Shown in pieces: positions 48,008 through 56,445 of a stretch of 64,000 nt of DNA. Both the position numbers and the translations under genes were made by a program. The stretch comes from Methylobacterium frigidaeris. Lineage in GTDB: Bacteria; Pseudomonadota; Alphaproteobacteria; Rhizobiales; Beijerinckiaceae. How positions within the stretch are numbered: position 1 is the first letter of the stretch; every line of letters begins with the position of its first letter. The DNA lies in NCBI RefSeq assembly GCF_022179185.1, contig NZ_BPQJ01000002.1, positions 124,001 through 188,000 on the forward strand. The letters are read 5' to 3'. The notes beneath the pieces were generated by a model that ran no database searches, had not been told where the DNA came from, and saw only the letters and a list, made by a program, of their open reading frames with translations.

Positions 48008-48666
48008 GCGCGGGAGCGACCGACGGGGCCGTGGGCGTCAAGCTCGTCTCGCACTTCGCCACGGTGGAGCAGCAGAAGCGCGCCGCGGTGCTCGGGATGT
48101 GGGCCTGGCTGCTGACCGAGCTCCTGCTCTTCGCCGGGCTCTTCCTCACGGCGCTCATCCTGCGCCTGCTCCATCCGGAGGCGATCCAGGAGGCCGCGCG
48201 CCACCTCAAGTTCTGGATCGGCGCGGTCAACACCGTGGTGCTGATCGGCTCGAGCCTGACCATGTCGGGGGCGATCCAGCTCTCACGCCTCGGCTGGCAG
48301 CGCGGCATGGTGCGGTTCATGCTCGCCACCGCCGCGCTCGGCACGCTGTTCCTGTTGCTCAAGGGCTACGAGTACTACGCCGACTACCAGGAACACATGA
48401 TGCCGTTCCTGTCCGACCGGCCCTACGAGCTGAAGGACTCGCCGCCCTCGCGGCTGTTCGTGAACCTGTACTACGTCGCGACCTCGCTCCACGGCCTGCA
48501 CCTTCTCACCGGCATCACCATCCTCCTGGTGATGACCTGGCAGGCGGGCCGGCCGGGCTTCCTGAGCCGCCACCAGAATCGGATCGAGATCTTCGGCCTC
48601 TACTGGCACTTCATCGACCTGATCTGGATCCTGGCCTTCCCGACCCTCTACGTGCTCAACCGGTAG
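48004..48666 (+). CDS. coxC: Cytochrome c oxidase subunit III
   Basis: 220 residues, five to seven helices. The core [27 protein letters not shown] and [23 protein letters not shown] and the final [22 protein letters not shown] are characteristic. The N-terminal two helices of the mitochondrial form are absent, as in most bacterial caa3 systems. It overlaps coxA by GTGA. Confidence 0.93.
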   Translation: MSAGATDGAVGVKLVSHFATVEQQKRAAVLGMWAWLLTELLLFAGLFLTALILRLLHPEAIQEAARHLKFWIGAVNTVVLIGSSLTMSGAIQLSRLGWQRGMVRFMLATAALGTLFLLLKGYEYYADYQEHMMPFLSDRPYELKDSPPSRLFVNLYYVATSLHGLHLLTGITILLVMTWQAGRPGFLSRHQNRIEIFGLYWHFIDLIWILAFPTLYVLNR

Positions 48667-48675
48667 GAGACCGCC

Positions 48676-48975
48676 TTGTTCGGCACCAGCGACGAGCGCC
48701 GCATCCTCTGGCAGCACATGCGCGAGCCGGTCCTGACGGCCTTCGCGCTGCTGGTGATGCTCGGGATCAACGTGGCCCTGGGCGCCACCCTCCCCTTCCC
48801 GCATGTCTGGGTCGTCGAATTGCTGGTCGCGGCCGTGATGGTGGCGACGATCCTGCTGTTCTCGATGGAGGTCCGCCACGAGCCGCCGCTGGTCAAGCTG
48901 TTTGCCGGCATCGGCTTCTTCTGGGTCGGGATCCTGTTCACGATGACGCTGGTGGATTACCTGTCGCGGGCGTAG
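48676..48975 (+). CDS. Cytochrome c oxidase subunit IV family protein
   Basis: 99 residues, three helices (about 18-38, 43-63, 75-95). The topology and sequence (VWVVELLVAAVMVATILLFSMEVRHEPPLVKL) fit the small coxD/CtaF-like subunit that closes caa3 operons. The start is TTG with AGGAG seven nt upstream, 9 nt after coxC. It is the only non-overlapping junction at the end of the operon. Confidence 0.8.
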   Translation: MFGTSDERRILWQHMREPVLTAFALLVMLGINVALGATLPFPHVWVVELLVAAVMVATILLFSMEVRHEPPLVKLFAGIGFFWVGILFTMTLVDYLSRA

Positions 48976-49068
48976 AGAGTCATGCCGGACTGAATATCCC
49001 CGCGCTGAGCGACCCATCATGGCCCTGTCGACTTGGTCGCCGCTCCGTTAAGCGAACGCCGTCCCTTG

Positions 49069-49401
49069 ATGCCAAGCCGGCAATATGACATACAATGTCA
49101 TATTGCGAAGGCTGCTCTGCTCTTCTCCGAGAAGTGCGTCTACGAGGATGGGACGATCCTCCAGGCTAAGCTTTGGGTGCTACCCGGCTCGAGACAGGTT
49201 CCGGGATCGGCCCATAGCCTGAAGTACTCGCTTTATTACGGTCGACCGGGACAAAGGATCGTTGCATACGATAATGAGTCCGGGAAGGGTGATCACATCC
49301 GCCATGGGAACGTCGAGACGCCCTATCGATTCGTCTCCGTCGAGCAGCTGATGGCAGATTTTCTCGCGGAAGTCCGCGCTCTTCGCGGAGGAACGTTATG
49401 A
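49069..49401 (+). CDS. TumE-family toxin (formerly DUF6516)
   Basis: 110 residues from the ATG. The core KAALLFSEKCVYEDGTILQ, HSLKYSLYYGRPGQRIVAYDNE, GKGDHIRHGNVETPYRFVS and VEQLMADFLAEV is a clear match to the TumE/DUF6516 toxin family. It begins 90 nt after the oxidase operon. Its 5' end holds a perfect palindrome (49081-49105) inside the coding frame. Family members usually start just at the AKAALLF segment, so the true start could be later (an ATT at 49102 or a leaderless transcript). It overlaps the antitoxin gene by 4 nt (ATGA). Confidence 0.75.
   Translation: MPSRQYDIQCHIAKAALLFSEKCVYEDGTILQAKLWVLPGSRQVPGSAHSLKYSLYYGRPGQRIVAYDNESGKGDHIRHGNVETPYRFVSVEQLMADFLAEVRALRGGTL
49081..49105. 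promoter_or_regulatory. Perfect palindrome: toxin-antitoxin operator
   Basis: CAATATGACAT - ACA - ATGTCATATTG has perfect 11-bp arms with a 3-nt spacer, standing out as an AT-rich island. TACAAT within it (49091-49096) is a good -10 box, with TTGATG 19 nt upstream as a poorly spaced -35. It is the expected form of an autoregulation site bound by the cognate winged-helix antitoxin. Confidence 0.7.
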
Positions 49402-49763
49402 CGGACAATCTGAAGATCGAGATCGGTGGTTCGGCCGAAGATATGGGGCGCCGCTTCATCGACGCCTGGCACAAGGCCGAGCGAGGAGAGATCCTGCCTC
49501 CCGCTCTCGGCATCACCTTCGAGAACTGGGAAGCGTTCGTGGCGACGCTCTCGCCCGCCCGAATTGCGCTGCTCAAGCGCCTCGCTGCGGATGGACCGGC
49601 GCCATCCATCGCTGCGCTCGCCGATGCGCTCGAACGTCCCTACCGCCGCGTCCATGACGATGTAACCGCCCTCCACGCTGCCGGCCTCGTGGAGCGGAGC
49701 GGCAGGGCGATTGCGCTCGCTGTCTCCAGGATCTCGGCCCATCTCGACTTGAACGCGGCTTGA
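49398..49763 (+). CDS. TumA-like winged-helix antitoxin (HVO_A0114/MarR-like)
   Basis: 121 residues. A short N-terminal segment (ITFENWEAFVATLSPARIALL) leads into a winged helix: KRLAADGPAPSIAALADALERPYRRVHDDVTALHAAGLVERSG. This is the HVO_A0114-type DNA-binding family that accompanies TumE toxins. In this order the toxin gene is first and the antitoxin second, ATGA overlapped. It probably binds the palindrome at 49081-49105 to repress the operon. The antitoxin role is from family knowledge. Confidence 0.75.
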   Translation: MTDNLKIEIGGSAEDMGRRFIDAWHKAERGEILPPALGITFENWEAFVATLSPARIALLKRLAADGPAPSIAALADALERPYRRVHDDVTALHAAGLVERSGRAIALAVSRISAHLDLNAA

Positions 49764-49848
49764 GCCTGTCGCAGAGGCACGGCTCTCCTCGGCATCGGGG
49801 AGCAGCCGTTCACTCCCCGCTCACCGCTGAGGCCCTATAATCGTCGCC

Positions 49849-50640
49849 ATGTGCGAATTGCTCGGCATGAGCGCCAACGTCCCGACCGACATCCGATTCA
49901 GCTTCGCCGGCCTGGCGCGCCGCGGGGGCGAGACCGGGCCGCATCAGGACGGCTGGGGCATCTCGTTCTACGAAGGCCGCGGCTGCCGCAGCTTCCACGA
50001 CCCGGAGCCGAGCGCCCGCTCGGAAATCGCCCGGCTGCTGCGGCAGTACCCGATCAAGAGCCGGATCGTGATCGCCCATGTGCGCCGGGCCAATCGCGGC
50101 CGGGTGGCCTTGGAGAACACGCATCCCTTCAGCCGCGAATTGTGGGGCCGCACCTTCACCTTCGCGCATAACGGCCAGCTCAAGGGCGTGAAGCGGCTGA
50201 AGCTCGGCCGCTTTAAGCCCGTCGGCACCACCGACAGCGAGCACGCCTTCTGCTGGATGCTGGGCCGGCTGGAGGAACGGTGGGGCACGCTCCCGAAGCC
50301 CACGCGCCTCGATGGGGCGGTGCGGGAGCTCTGCGCCGAACTGCACGGGCTCGGGGTGTTCAACATGCTGCTGTCGGACAGCCGCACGCTCTACGCCCAT
50401 TGTGGCAAGCGCCTGTGCACCCTGACCCGCCGGGCACCGTTCGGCACCGCGACGCTGATCGACGAGGATTGGCGGGTGGATTTCGCGCAGGAGACCACGC
50501 CCGACGACATCGTGACCGTGGTGGCGACCCGGCCGCTGACCCGTGACGAGAGCTGGACCGACCTCGCCCCCGGCGAGGTGCTGGCCTTCCGCCTCGGCGT
50601 GCCGGACGGGGACGAGACCGGAGCCGGAGCCGGAGGCTGA
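49849..50640 (+). CDS. Class II glutamine amidotransferase
   Basis: 263 residues. N-terminal nucleophile Cys2 ([19 protein letters not shown]), [42 protein letters not shown] and SDSEHAFC-like motifs of the YafJ/EgtC-like Ntn hydrolases. The protein releases ammonia (or a gamma-glutamyl product) from glutamine or gamma-glutamyl compounds; substrate is not known. The length is usual. No ergothioneine genes are nearby. Confidence 0.85.
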   Translation: MCELLGMSANVPTDIRFSFAGLARRGGETGPHQDGWGISFYEGRGCRSFHDPEPSARSEIARLLRQYPIKSRIVIAHVRRANRGRVALENTHPFSRELWGRTFTFAHNGQLKGVKRLKLGRFKPVGTTDSEHAFCWMLGRLEERWGTLPKPTRLDGAVRELCAELHGLGVFNMLLSDSRTLYAHCGKRLCTLTRRAPFGTATLIDEDWRVDFAQETTPDDIVTVVATRPLTRDESWTDLAPGEVLAFRLGVPDGDETGAGAGG

Positions 50641-50757
50641 CACCCCGGAGGCCGTGTCACGGCGCCCTATCGGTTCCGGCTCGTTTCTCGCTAAGGTTGG
50701 GCTTTCCGGTCGCGGCCCCCGGGCCCATCTTCCTCAAGGCAGGCAGACGCGAGAGCC

Positions 50758-51495
50758 ATGACGCGAGACATTGCCCCGAATCCGTCGGCCCCAAATCCGT
50801 CGGCGGAAGACCGCCCCGGCCTGTCGGCCAGCATCCGGTCGCATCTCGGCACCCAGCTCCGGGCCACCTACGAGGCCCTGGGCAACGCCGATGCGGACAA
50901 CCGGTTCGCCGAGCTGATCGCGCGCCTGGAAGCCGCCCTCAAGGCGCAGGGCGAGATCGTCCTGCCGGAATTCCGCGACGGGCTCCTGCAGGCGGTTCCG
51001 TCCTTGCGCGCCTTCGCGCTGTCGCTCACCAGCAATCCGGCCCGGGCCGACGACCTGGTGCAGGACACGCTGCTGAAGGGCTGGCAGCACCGGGCCCGGT
51101 TCCAGGCCGGCACCAACCTGAACGCCTGGCTGTTCACCATCCTGCGCAACATCTTCTACTCCGATCACCGCAAGCGGGTGCGCGAGGTCGAGGACCAGGA
51201 CGGCTCCTACGCCGCGCGTCTCGCCACCGCGCCGCACCAGGGCGACCGGCTCGACGTCGAGGACCTGCAGAGCGCGCTCGCCAAGCTGCCGCCGGACCAG
51301 CGCGAGGCCCTGGTGCTCGTCGGCGCCGAAGGCGTCTCCTATGAGGAGGCGGCGGCGATCATGGGCTGCAAGGTCGGCACGGTGAAGAGCCGCGTCAGCC
51401 GCGCCCGCGGCCGGCTGGCGGAACTTCTCGGCTACGACGAGGAAGATCTCGGCACCGACCGGCTGATCCAATCGGCGATGCCGAAGGACGCGTGA
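50758..51495 (+). CDS. EcfG-type general stress sigma factor with N-terminal NepR-like domain
   Basis: 245 residues. Residues 25-62 (SIRSHLGTQLRATYEALG, then RFAELIARLEAALK) look like NepR, the anti-sigma of the alphaproteobacterial general stress response (GxQLRxxY...RFxxLxxxLE). Sigma region 2 follows at 75-140 (LRAFALSLTSNPARADDLVQD, TNLNAWLFTILRNIFYS) and region 4 at about 165-225 (LAKLPPDQREALVLVGAEG, YEEAAAIMGCKVGTVKSRVS). EcfG alone is near 180 residues and NepR is usually a separate gene just upstream. No stop separates them here. phyR is not in this window. The fused NepR might hold sigma inactive in cis or be degenerate. Confidence 0.8.
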   Translation: MTRDIAPNPSAPNPSAEDRPGLSASIRSHLGTQLRATYEALGNADADNRFAELIARLEAALKAQGEIVLPEFRDGLLQAVPSLRAFALSLTSNPARADDLVQDTLLKGWQHRARFQAGTNLNAWLFTILRNIFYSDHRKRVREVEDQDGSYAARLATAPHQGDRLDVEDLQSALAKLPPDQREALVLVGAEGVSYEEAAAIMGCKVGTVKSRVSRARGRLAELLGYDEEDLGTDRLIQSAMPKDA

Positions 51496-51548
51496 TTCGC
51501 AACCTGTACCCCCGCGGGGTTTAAGTCGACTTTTTCGGCCATCACGAT

Positions 51549-51574
51549 TGAACCGTTTCGCCCATGGCGACGTT
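51549..51574 (+). promoter_or_regulatory. EcfG-like promoter upstream of the DUF1236 gene
   Basis: TGAAC (51549-51553), 17 nt, then CGTT (51571-51574). The EcfG consensus is GGAAC-N16/17-CGTT, so this matches at eight of nine positions with ideal spacing. It lies 62 nt before the ATG and just downstream of the sigma gene, suggesting control by that sigma factor or a paralogue. Confidence 0.55.
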
Positions 51575-51636
51575 ACCACCCCCGAAGAGCCGCCCCGCTC
51601 GACCGGGGTGGACTGGACGAAACGGAGATCGACCCG

Positions 51637-52047
51637 ATGAAGACCAAGACCTTCCTGGCTGCCGCTGCCCTCGCCCTCTCCCTGCCGATGGCTGCCCACG
51701 CGCAGGGCCTGATCGGCGGCGCCCAGCGCGGTGCAGAGGACGGTGCGGATGCGGCCGGCCCGGTCGGCGCGATCGTCGGCGGTGCCGTAGGTGCCGCGAC
51801 CGGTGCGGTCGGCGGCCTGCTCGGCGTCGACGACCGTCCGCGCTTCCGCTCCTACGCCGTGCGCCAGCACCGCTCGTACGACTGGGACGGCGACGTCCGC
51901 GTCGGCACCGTGCTGCCCTCCTCAGGTGTGAGCTACTACGAGGTCCCGTCCGATTACGGCATCCGCGGCCGCCGCTACACCGTGGTCAACGACCGCGTCG
52001 TGCTGGTCGATCCGGGCACCCGCCGCATCGTGCAGGTCATCGACTAA
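51637..52047 (+). CDS. Exported DUF1236 protein with glycine-zipper segment
   Basis: 136 residues. Signal peptide (AAALALSLPMAAHAQG), a glycine-zipper-like segment (VGAIVGGAVGAATGAVGGLLG, residues about 44-64, split by alanines) and a C-terminal DUF1236 domain (YEVPSDYGIRGRRYTVVNDR, VVLVDPGTRRIVQVI). DUF1236 proteins are exported, common in Rhizobiales, and often stress-inducible; role unknown. A GGAGA site precedes the ATG. A strong terminator follows at 52093. Confidence 0.85.
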   Translation: MKTKTFLAAAALALSLPMAAHAQGLIGGAQRGAEDGADAAGPVGAIVGGAVGAATGAVGGLLGVDDRPRFRSYAVRQHRSYDWDGDVRVGTVLPSSGVSYYEVPSDYGIRGRRYTVVNDRVVLVDPGTRRIVQVID

Positions 52048-52092
52048 GACCCGCATGCGCGCCGCCCTCGGGCGGCGCAGCCCTCGTATTCG

Positions 52093-52127
52093 AAAAGCCC
52101 CGGCTCCGCGCCGGGGCTTTTCTTTTT
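52093..52127 (+). terminator. Intrinsic terminator after the DUF1236 gene
   Basis: AAAAGCCCCGGC (52093-52104) pairs perfectly with GCCGGGGCTTTT (52110-52121) around a 5-nt loop, followed by CTTTTT. A text-book bidirectional-looking terminator. Confidence 0.92.
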
Positions 52128-52259
52128 CGAAGTCGCGTAAATTCTCTCTCGATGCAGCGTCGAATCCTGCAACGAAACCGACGCGATCGTCGTTCTGCTT
52201 CGACGATGGCGCGGACGAATTGAATACCGCGCCACGGAACCTCAACGATACGGATTCCG

Positions 52260-52514
52260 ATGCCCTCCGACCCGTACGAGAACCACGACGCCGCACTGCC
52301 GCAGCCGGTGCGCGAGCACCTCGGGCAGCAGCTCCGCTCGACCTACAATGCCGAGGCCGAGAAGCCGGATTATCTCGGCGATCCGGGTCTGCCGCCGGAA
52401 TTCACCCCGCAGCTGCGCCGCCTCGAAGGCCGGCTGAAGGCTCACGACACCGGACGCGAGGCGGTGGAGGACGCGCTCAACGATATCCTGCGCGAGCTGC
52501 CGGCGAAAAGCTGA
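52260..52514 (+). CDS. Free-standing NepR-like anti-sigma factor paralogue
   Basis: 84 residues. VREHLGQQLRSTYNAEAEKP (residues 17-36) closely parallels the NepR-like segment of the sigma factor at 50758 (HLGxQLRxTY in both). The second helix, PEFTPQLRRLEGRLKAHD (46-63), replaces the RFxxLxxxL helix with an insertion rich in Gly/Pro between. The C-terminus is DALNDILRELPAKS. I read it as a divergent NepR. GGAAC (52237-52241) lies just upstream. It ends three nt before convergent mscL. Confidence in the ORF is high, in the family moderate. Confidence 0.6.
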   Translation: MPSDPYENHDAALPQPVREHLGQQLRSTYNAEAEKPDYLGDPGLPPEFTPQLRRLEGRLKAHDTGREAVEDALNDILRELPAKS

Positions 52515-52517
52515 CGC

Positions 52518-52928
52518 TCACCGCCGCGCCGCCAGCAGATCCCGGATCTCCGTCAGCAGCTTCACGTCGGCCGGATCCTCCTTCGTCACCTCCTCGCGCC
52601 GCTGCAGCTGGTTCATGGCGCGGATCACCATGAACAGCACGAAGGCGACGATCAGGAAGTTGAGCGCCACGGTGATGAACTGGCCGTAGCCGATCACCGC
52701 CCCCTGCTTCTTGGCCTCGGCATAGGCGAGGCCGGTCTGCACCGTCGAGGACAGCGGCAGGTAGTAGTTCGAGAAATCGAGCCCGCCGGTGATCGCCCCG
52801 ACCGCCGGCATGATGACGTCCTGCACCAGCGAGGTGACGATGGCCCCGAAGGCTGCGCCAATCACCACGCCGACCGCGAGGTCGACGACGTTGCCGCGCA
52901 GGGCGAACTTCTTGAATTCCTCGAGCAT
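52518..52928 (-). CDS. mscL: Large-conductance mechanosensitive channel MscL
   Basis: 136 residues. [31 protein letters not shown] is the amphipathic N-helix plus TM1 pore helix; the second TM is near 75-97 ([19 protein letters not shown]). A C-terminal helix [17 protein letters not shown] forms the cytoplasmic bundle. Emergency release valve for hypo-osmotic shock. GGAGA precedes the ATG. Confidence 0.96.
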   Translation of the reverse strand: MLEEFKKFALRGNVVDLAVGVVIGAAFGAIVTSLVQDVIMPAVGAITGGLDFSNYYLPLSSTVQTGLAYAEAKKQGAVIGYGQFITVALNFLIVAFVLFMVIRAMNQLQRREEVTKEDPADVKLLTEIRDLLAARR

Positions 52929-53021
52929 GTCGGATCTCCTCGCGGCGTCGTGCCGGACGCTCGCGTAACGCGGCGTCACACAGCCAAGCTGGGGCGCGGC
53001 CGCGCGATGGGGAGTCGGTCG

Positions 53022-53795
53022 ATGGCGGATTGGGATGCGGGCCAGTACCTGAAATTCGCCGACGAGCGCACGAGGCCGGCCTCGGACCTGCTGGGGCGGG
53101 TCCCGCTGGTCTCGCCCGCCCGGGTGGTCGATCTCGGCTGCGGGCCCGGCAACAGCACCGCGCTTCTCGCCGCGCGCTTCCCGGACGCGGCGATCACCGC
53201 CCTCGATTCCTCGCCCGCGATGCTGGAGGAGGCGCGCCGCACCCTGCCGGGCCTCACCTTCGTCGAGGCCGACCTCGCCGCGTGGGAACCGGACGCCGCG
53301 CCCGACCTGATCTTCGCCAACGCGGTGCTGCAATGGCTGCCGGACCACGCCGTCCTGCTGCCGCGCCTCGCGGGCGTCCTGGCGCCGGGCGGATGCCTCG
53401 CCGTGCAGATGCCGGACAATCTCGACGAGCCGTCCCACCGGCTGATGCGCGAGGTGGCGGCGGAGGCACCGTTCCGCGCGGCGCTGGCCGGGGCCGCCGG
53501 CGCGCGCACCACGCTCGGCACGTTCCAGGACTACGATACCTGGCTGTCGCGGGCGGGCTGCACGGTCGATCTGTGGCGCACCACCTACGTCCACCCGCTT
53601 CCCGACCATCACGGCATCGTCGAGTGGGTGCGCGCCACGGGCTTGCGGCCGTTCCTGGCGCCCTTGAGCCCAGAGCAGCAGGCCGCCTATCTCGCCCGCT
53701 ACGAGGCGGCCCTGCGCGAGGCCTACCCGGCGCAAGGTGACGGGCGGGTGCTGCTGCCCTTCCCGCGGCTGTTCCTGGTGGCGCGGCGGGCCTGA
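53022..53795 (+). CDS. tam: Trans-aconitate 2-methyltransferase
   Basis: 257 residues. N-terminal [22 protein letters not shown] is a Tam signature. The SAM motif is [15 protein letters not shown] near 35-49, with [27 protein letters not shown] and [13 protein letters not shown] after it. It methylates trans-aconitate, an inhibitor of aconitase. The ATG at 53022 follows a GGGAG site; an earlier open frame is rejected. It is divergent from mscL. Confidence 0.9.
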   Translation: MADWDAGQYLKFADERTRPASDLLGRVPLVSPARVVDLGCGPGNSTALLAARFPDAAITALDSSPAMLEEARRTLPGLTFVEADLAAWEPDAAPDLIFANAVLQWLPDHAVLLPRLAGVLAPGGCLAVQMPDNLDEPSHRLMREVAAEAPFRAALAGAAGARTTLGTFQDYDTWLSRAGCTVDLWRTTYVHPLPDHHGIVEWVRATGLRPFLAPLSPEQQAAYLARYEAALREAYPAQGDGRVLLPFPRLFLVARRA

Positions 53796-54075
53796 CGCGG
53801 GCCCCCGCCCGGTCCGTCGCGGAGCGCTCGGGAAGAGCGCGAGCCCCATCCTCCGCCGCCGGGGATGACAACCGCCGCACGGCTCGACATCGCGGCCGGA
53901 AAAGACCAGTCTTGTCCAGTCGGGCGGGGCGGTGCACCAATCTCCGCAAGACGAGAAGAGATGTGAGATCGGTACAGCGTGCGTCGCCACACCGCGGCCG
54001 TTCGGCCGCCGGTGCACAGAAGGGACGGCTTCCCCACGGAAGCGCCCCCTCTCCCGCGTGGAGGAGATTCCGACG

Positions 54076-54681
54076 ATGAGACTGTCTTCACTCGCCGCAG
54101 CGGCCTCGCTGCTCCTGGTCGTAACACCCGCCCTCGCGCAGGGCACGCCGGCGCAACGGGCCGCCTGCACCTCGGACGCGATGCGCCTGTGCGCGTCCCA
54201 CATCCCGAATGTCGGGGCGATCGCCTCCTGCCTGCGGCGCGAGAAGGCGAGCCTCAGCGCGGCCTGCCGCACCGTGATGGACGCCTCCGAGGCCCCGGCC
54301 CAGCGCACCGCCGAGGCGCAGAGGGCACCCGAGCCGCGGATGATCCCGCGCAGGATGGTGCGGTCCGGCGTGGTCGCCCGGGCAGAGGCGCGGACTATGG
54401 GCCGGCGCGCGGGTCCGCGCCGTATCGCGGCCCAGCCCAGGACAGTCCGCTACGCCGCCGTGCGGCACCGGGCCGGGACGGGGCGGATGGCCGGCTTCGC
54501 GGGCCTCGGCGGCCGCTCCTCGGAGATGCGTCAGGCCATGTACTGGATGAACCGGCTCGGCGGGCTCAGCGGCATGATGGGCGGCATGGCCGGCATGACG
54601 GGGGGCATGGGCGGCGGGGGCATGTCCCTCGACACCATCCGCGACGTGCGCATCGGCGACATCATGAGCATGATGGAGTGA
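54076..54681 (+). CDS. Small exported Met/Gly-rich protein, unknown
   Basis: 201 residues. Signal peptide ([17 protein letters not shown]). A cysteine-containing segment follows: [18 protein letters not shown] and [16 protein letters not shown] with four cysteines spaced C-x8-C-x13-C-x10-C (about residues 31-66). Then comes a highly basic Arg-rich stretch and a Met/Gly-rich tail ([19 protein letters not shown]). The four-Cys segment is a recurrent exported pattern in Methylobacterium. GGAGGAG precedes the ATG. Function unknown; a metal-binding role for the Met-rich tail is possible. Confidence 0.7.
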   Translation: MRLSSLAAAASLLLVVTPALAQGTPAQRAACTSDAMRLCASHIPNVGAIASCLRREKASLSAACRTVMDASEAPAQRTAEAQRAPEPRMIPRRMVRSGVVARAEARTMGRRAGPRRIAAQPRTVRYAAVRHRAGTGRMAGFAGLGGRSSEMRQAMYWMNRLGGLSGMMGGMAGMTGGMGGGGMSLDTIRDVRIGDIMSMME

Positions 54682-54767
54682 GGCATGGTCCGGACGATGA
54701 CGTCCGGACCGCGCGGCACGAACCGGACTCACGGCCCGGATCGGCGGGGTCCAGCCCCGCCGCAACC

Positions 54768-55604
54768 TCAGGCGGCCGGCGCCTCGTCGCTCGGAAGCGA
54801 GGCCGTCTCGGCGGCCTCGGCCTTGAGCCGCCGCCGGTACTGGTTGGCGCCGATCGGGATCGCGCAGAGATAGCCGAGGCTGAGCAGCGCCAGGATCTCG
54901 AACGGGAAGCTGATCAGCAGCCCGAACGCCGCCACCGTCACGACGAAGATCGGCAGCACGTATTCCCGCGGCACGCGCTTGCCGACGGTCTTGCCCGAGA
55001 AGGTCGGCACCGTGGAGATGACGAGGAGCGCGATCACCAGCATGTAGATCAGCGCCACCGGCGCGAGACCCGGCACCATCTCGAAGCCGAGGAAGTGCAG
55101 GTAGAGCGGCAGCATCACCGTCAGCGCGCCGGCCGGGGCCGGCATGCCGACGAAGAAGTTCTTCTTCCATTCCGGCCGGTTGGGATCGTCCAGCATCACG
55201 TTGAAGCGGGCGAGGCGCAGCGCCATCGCGATGGCGAAGATCAGGGCGACGATCCAGCCGAGCGACTTCAGGTTGTGCAGCACGAAGCTGTAGAGGATCA
55301 GCGCCGGGGCGCAGCCGAAATTGACGAAGTCGGCGAGCGAGTCGAGCTCGGCGCCGAAGCGCGAGGTACCCTTGAGCAGGCGGGCGACCCGCCCGTCCAC
55401 GCCGTCGAGCACCGCGGCGGCGACGATCGCGATCACCGCCGGCTCGAACTTGCCCTCGAAGCCGAACCGCACGGCGGTGAGCCCGAGGCAGACCGCCATC
55501 AGGGTGATCATGTTGGGGATGATCATCCGTACCGGCACCGGCTTGAACCGGCGCGGTTTGGGCTCGTTCGGCTCGGGCGCGAAGGGCGGGAAGAGGTCGT
55601 CCAT
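54768..55604 (-). CDS. pssA: CDP-diacylglycerol-serine O-phosphatidyltransferase
   Basis: 278 residues, about eight helices. The CDP-alcohol phosphatidyltransferase signature D-G-x2-A-R-x8-G-x3-D-x3-D is present as DGVDGRVARLLKGTSRFGAE then LDSLAD (residues about 63-87). It makes phosphatidylserine at the inner membrane, the substrate for Psd. It is 16 nt downstream of psd in the same operon. GGGAGGGGA site before the ATG. Confidence 0.94.
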   Translation of the reverse strand: MDDLFPPFAPEPNEPKPRRFKPVPVRMIIPNMITLMAVCLGLTAVRFGFEGKFEPAVIAIVAAAVLDGVDGRVARLLKGTSRFGAELDSLADFVNFGCAPALILYSFVLHNLKSLGWIVALIFAIAMALRLARFNVMLDDPNRPEWKKNFFVGMPAPAGALTVMLPLYLHFLGFEMVPGLAPVALIYMLVIALLVISTVPTFSGKTVGKRVPREYVLPIFVVTVAAFGLLISFPFEILALLSLGYLCAIPIGANQYRRRLKAEAAETASLPSDEAPAA

Positions 55605-55620
55605 GCGGGTCCCCTCCCTG

Positions 55621-56334
55621 TCAGACGCGGCGGAACTGCCGCACCGGGCCGGTCCCGCGCAGGTCGGCGAGCACGGTCTCGCCCGCCACCGCCTTCTGGC
55701 CGAGGCCGACCAGCACCCGGGTACCCGCCGGCAGGTAGACGTCGACCCGCGAACCGAAGCGGATCAGGCCGAACCGGTCGCCGACGGTGAGGTCGTCGCC
55801 GGGCTTGACCCAGTCGACGATACGGCGCGCCACGAGGCCGGCGATCTGCACCACGCCGATCCGCACCGGCTCGCCGTTCTGGCGCGTCTCGATCACGAGC
55901 CCGTTGCGCTCGTTGTCCTCGCTCGCCTTGTCGAGCTCGGCGTTGAGGAAGAGGCCCGGGGTGTAGTGGACCTGGTCGATGCGGCCCGTGACCGGCACCC
56001 GGTTCACGTGGCAGTCGAACACGTTCATGAACACCGAGATCCGCAGCATCGGCACGGAGGGCAGGTCGAGCTCGGAGGGGGGCAGCACGGTGCTGATCAG
56101 GTTCACCCGCCCGTCCGCCGGGGAGATCACCAGGCCGTCGCCGACCGGCACGATCCGCTCGGGGTCGCGGAAGAAGTAGCAGACCCAGAGAGTGAGCAGC
56201 AGGAAGATCCAGCCGAGGAACTGGACGAAGGTGCCGGCGAGCACCGTCAGGACGATGCCGATCGCGATGAAGGGATAGCCCTCCTTGTGGATCGGCACCA
56301 GCACGCGGCGGATCGTCTCGAACAGGTCGGTCAT
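55621..56334 (-). CDS. psd: Phosphatidylserine decarboxylase proenzyme
   Basis: 237 residues, the short alphaproteobacterial type. A membrane anchor ([22 protein letters not shown]) is followed by the decarboxylase core [40 protein letters not shown] and the self-cleavage motif [11 protein letters not shown] (Ser becomes the pyruvoyl group). It converts PS to phosphatidylethanolamine. The ATG (MTDLFETI) is chosen; the frame is open further but not homologous. psd-pssA form a two-gene phospholipid operon. Confidence 0.95.
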   Translation of the reverse strand: MTDLFETIRRVLVPIHKEGYPFIAIGIVLTVLAGTFVQFLGWIFLLLTLWVCYFFRDPERIVPVGDGLVISPADGRVNLISTVLPPSELDLPSVPMLRISVFMNVFDCHVNRVPVTGRIDQVHYTPGLFLNAELDKASEDNERNGLVIETRQNGEPVRIGVVQIAGLVARRIVDWVKPGDDLTVGDRFGLIRFGSRVDVYLPAGTRVLVGLGQKAVAGETVLADLRGTGPVRQFRRV

Positions 56335-56445
56335 AAGTCCTCGGATGGTCCTCGGGCCTGTCGCCGGCCGCGAACGCGCCGGTTCAGCGCCCGCGGATGG
56401 CAGGCGCATGGCTTCACGTCAATTGTCAGATCGGCGCGGATCGCC

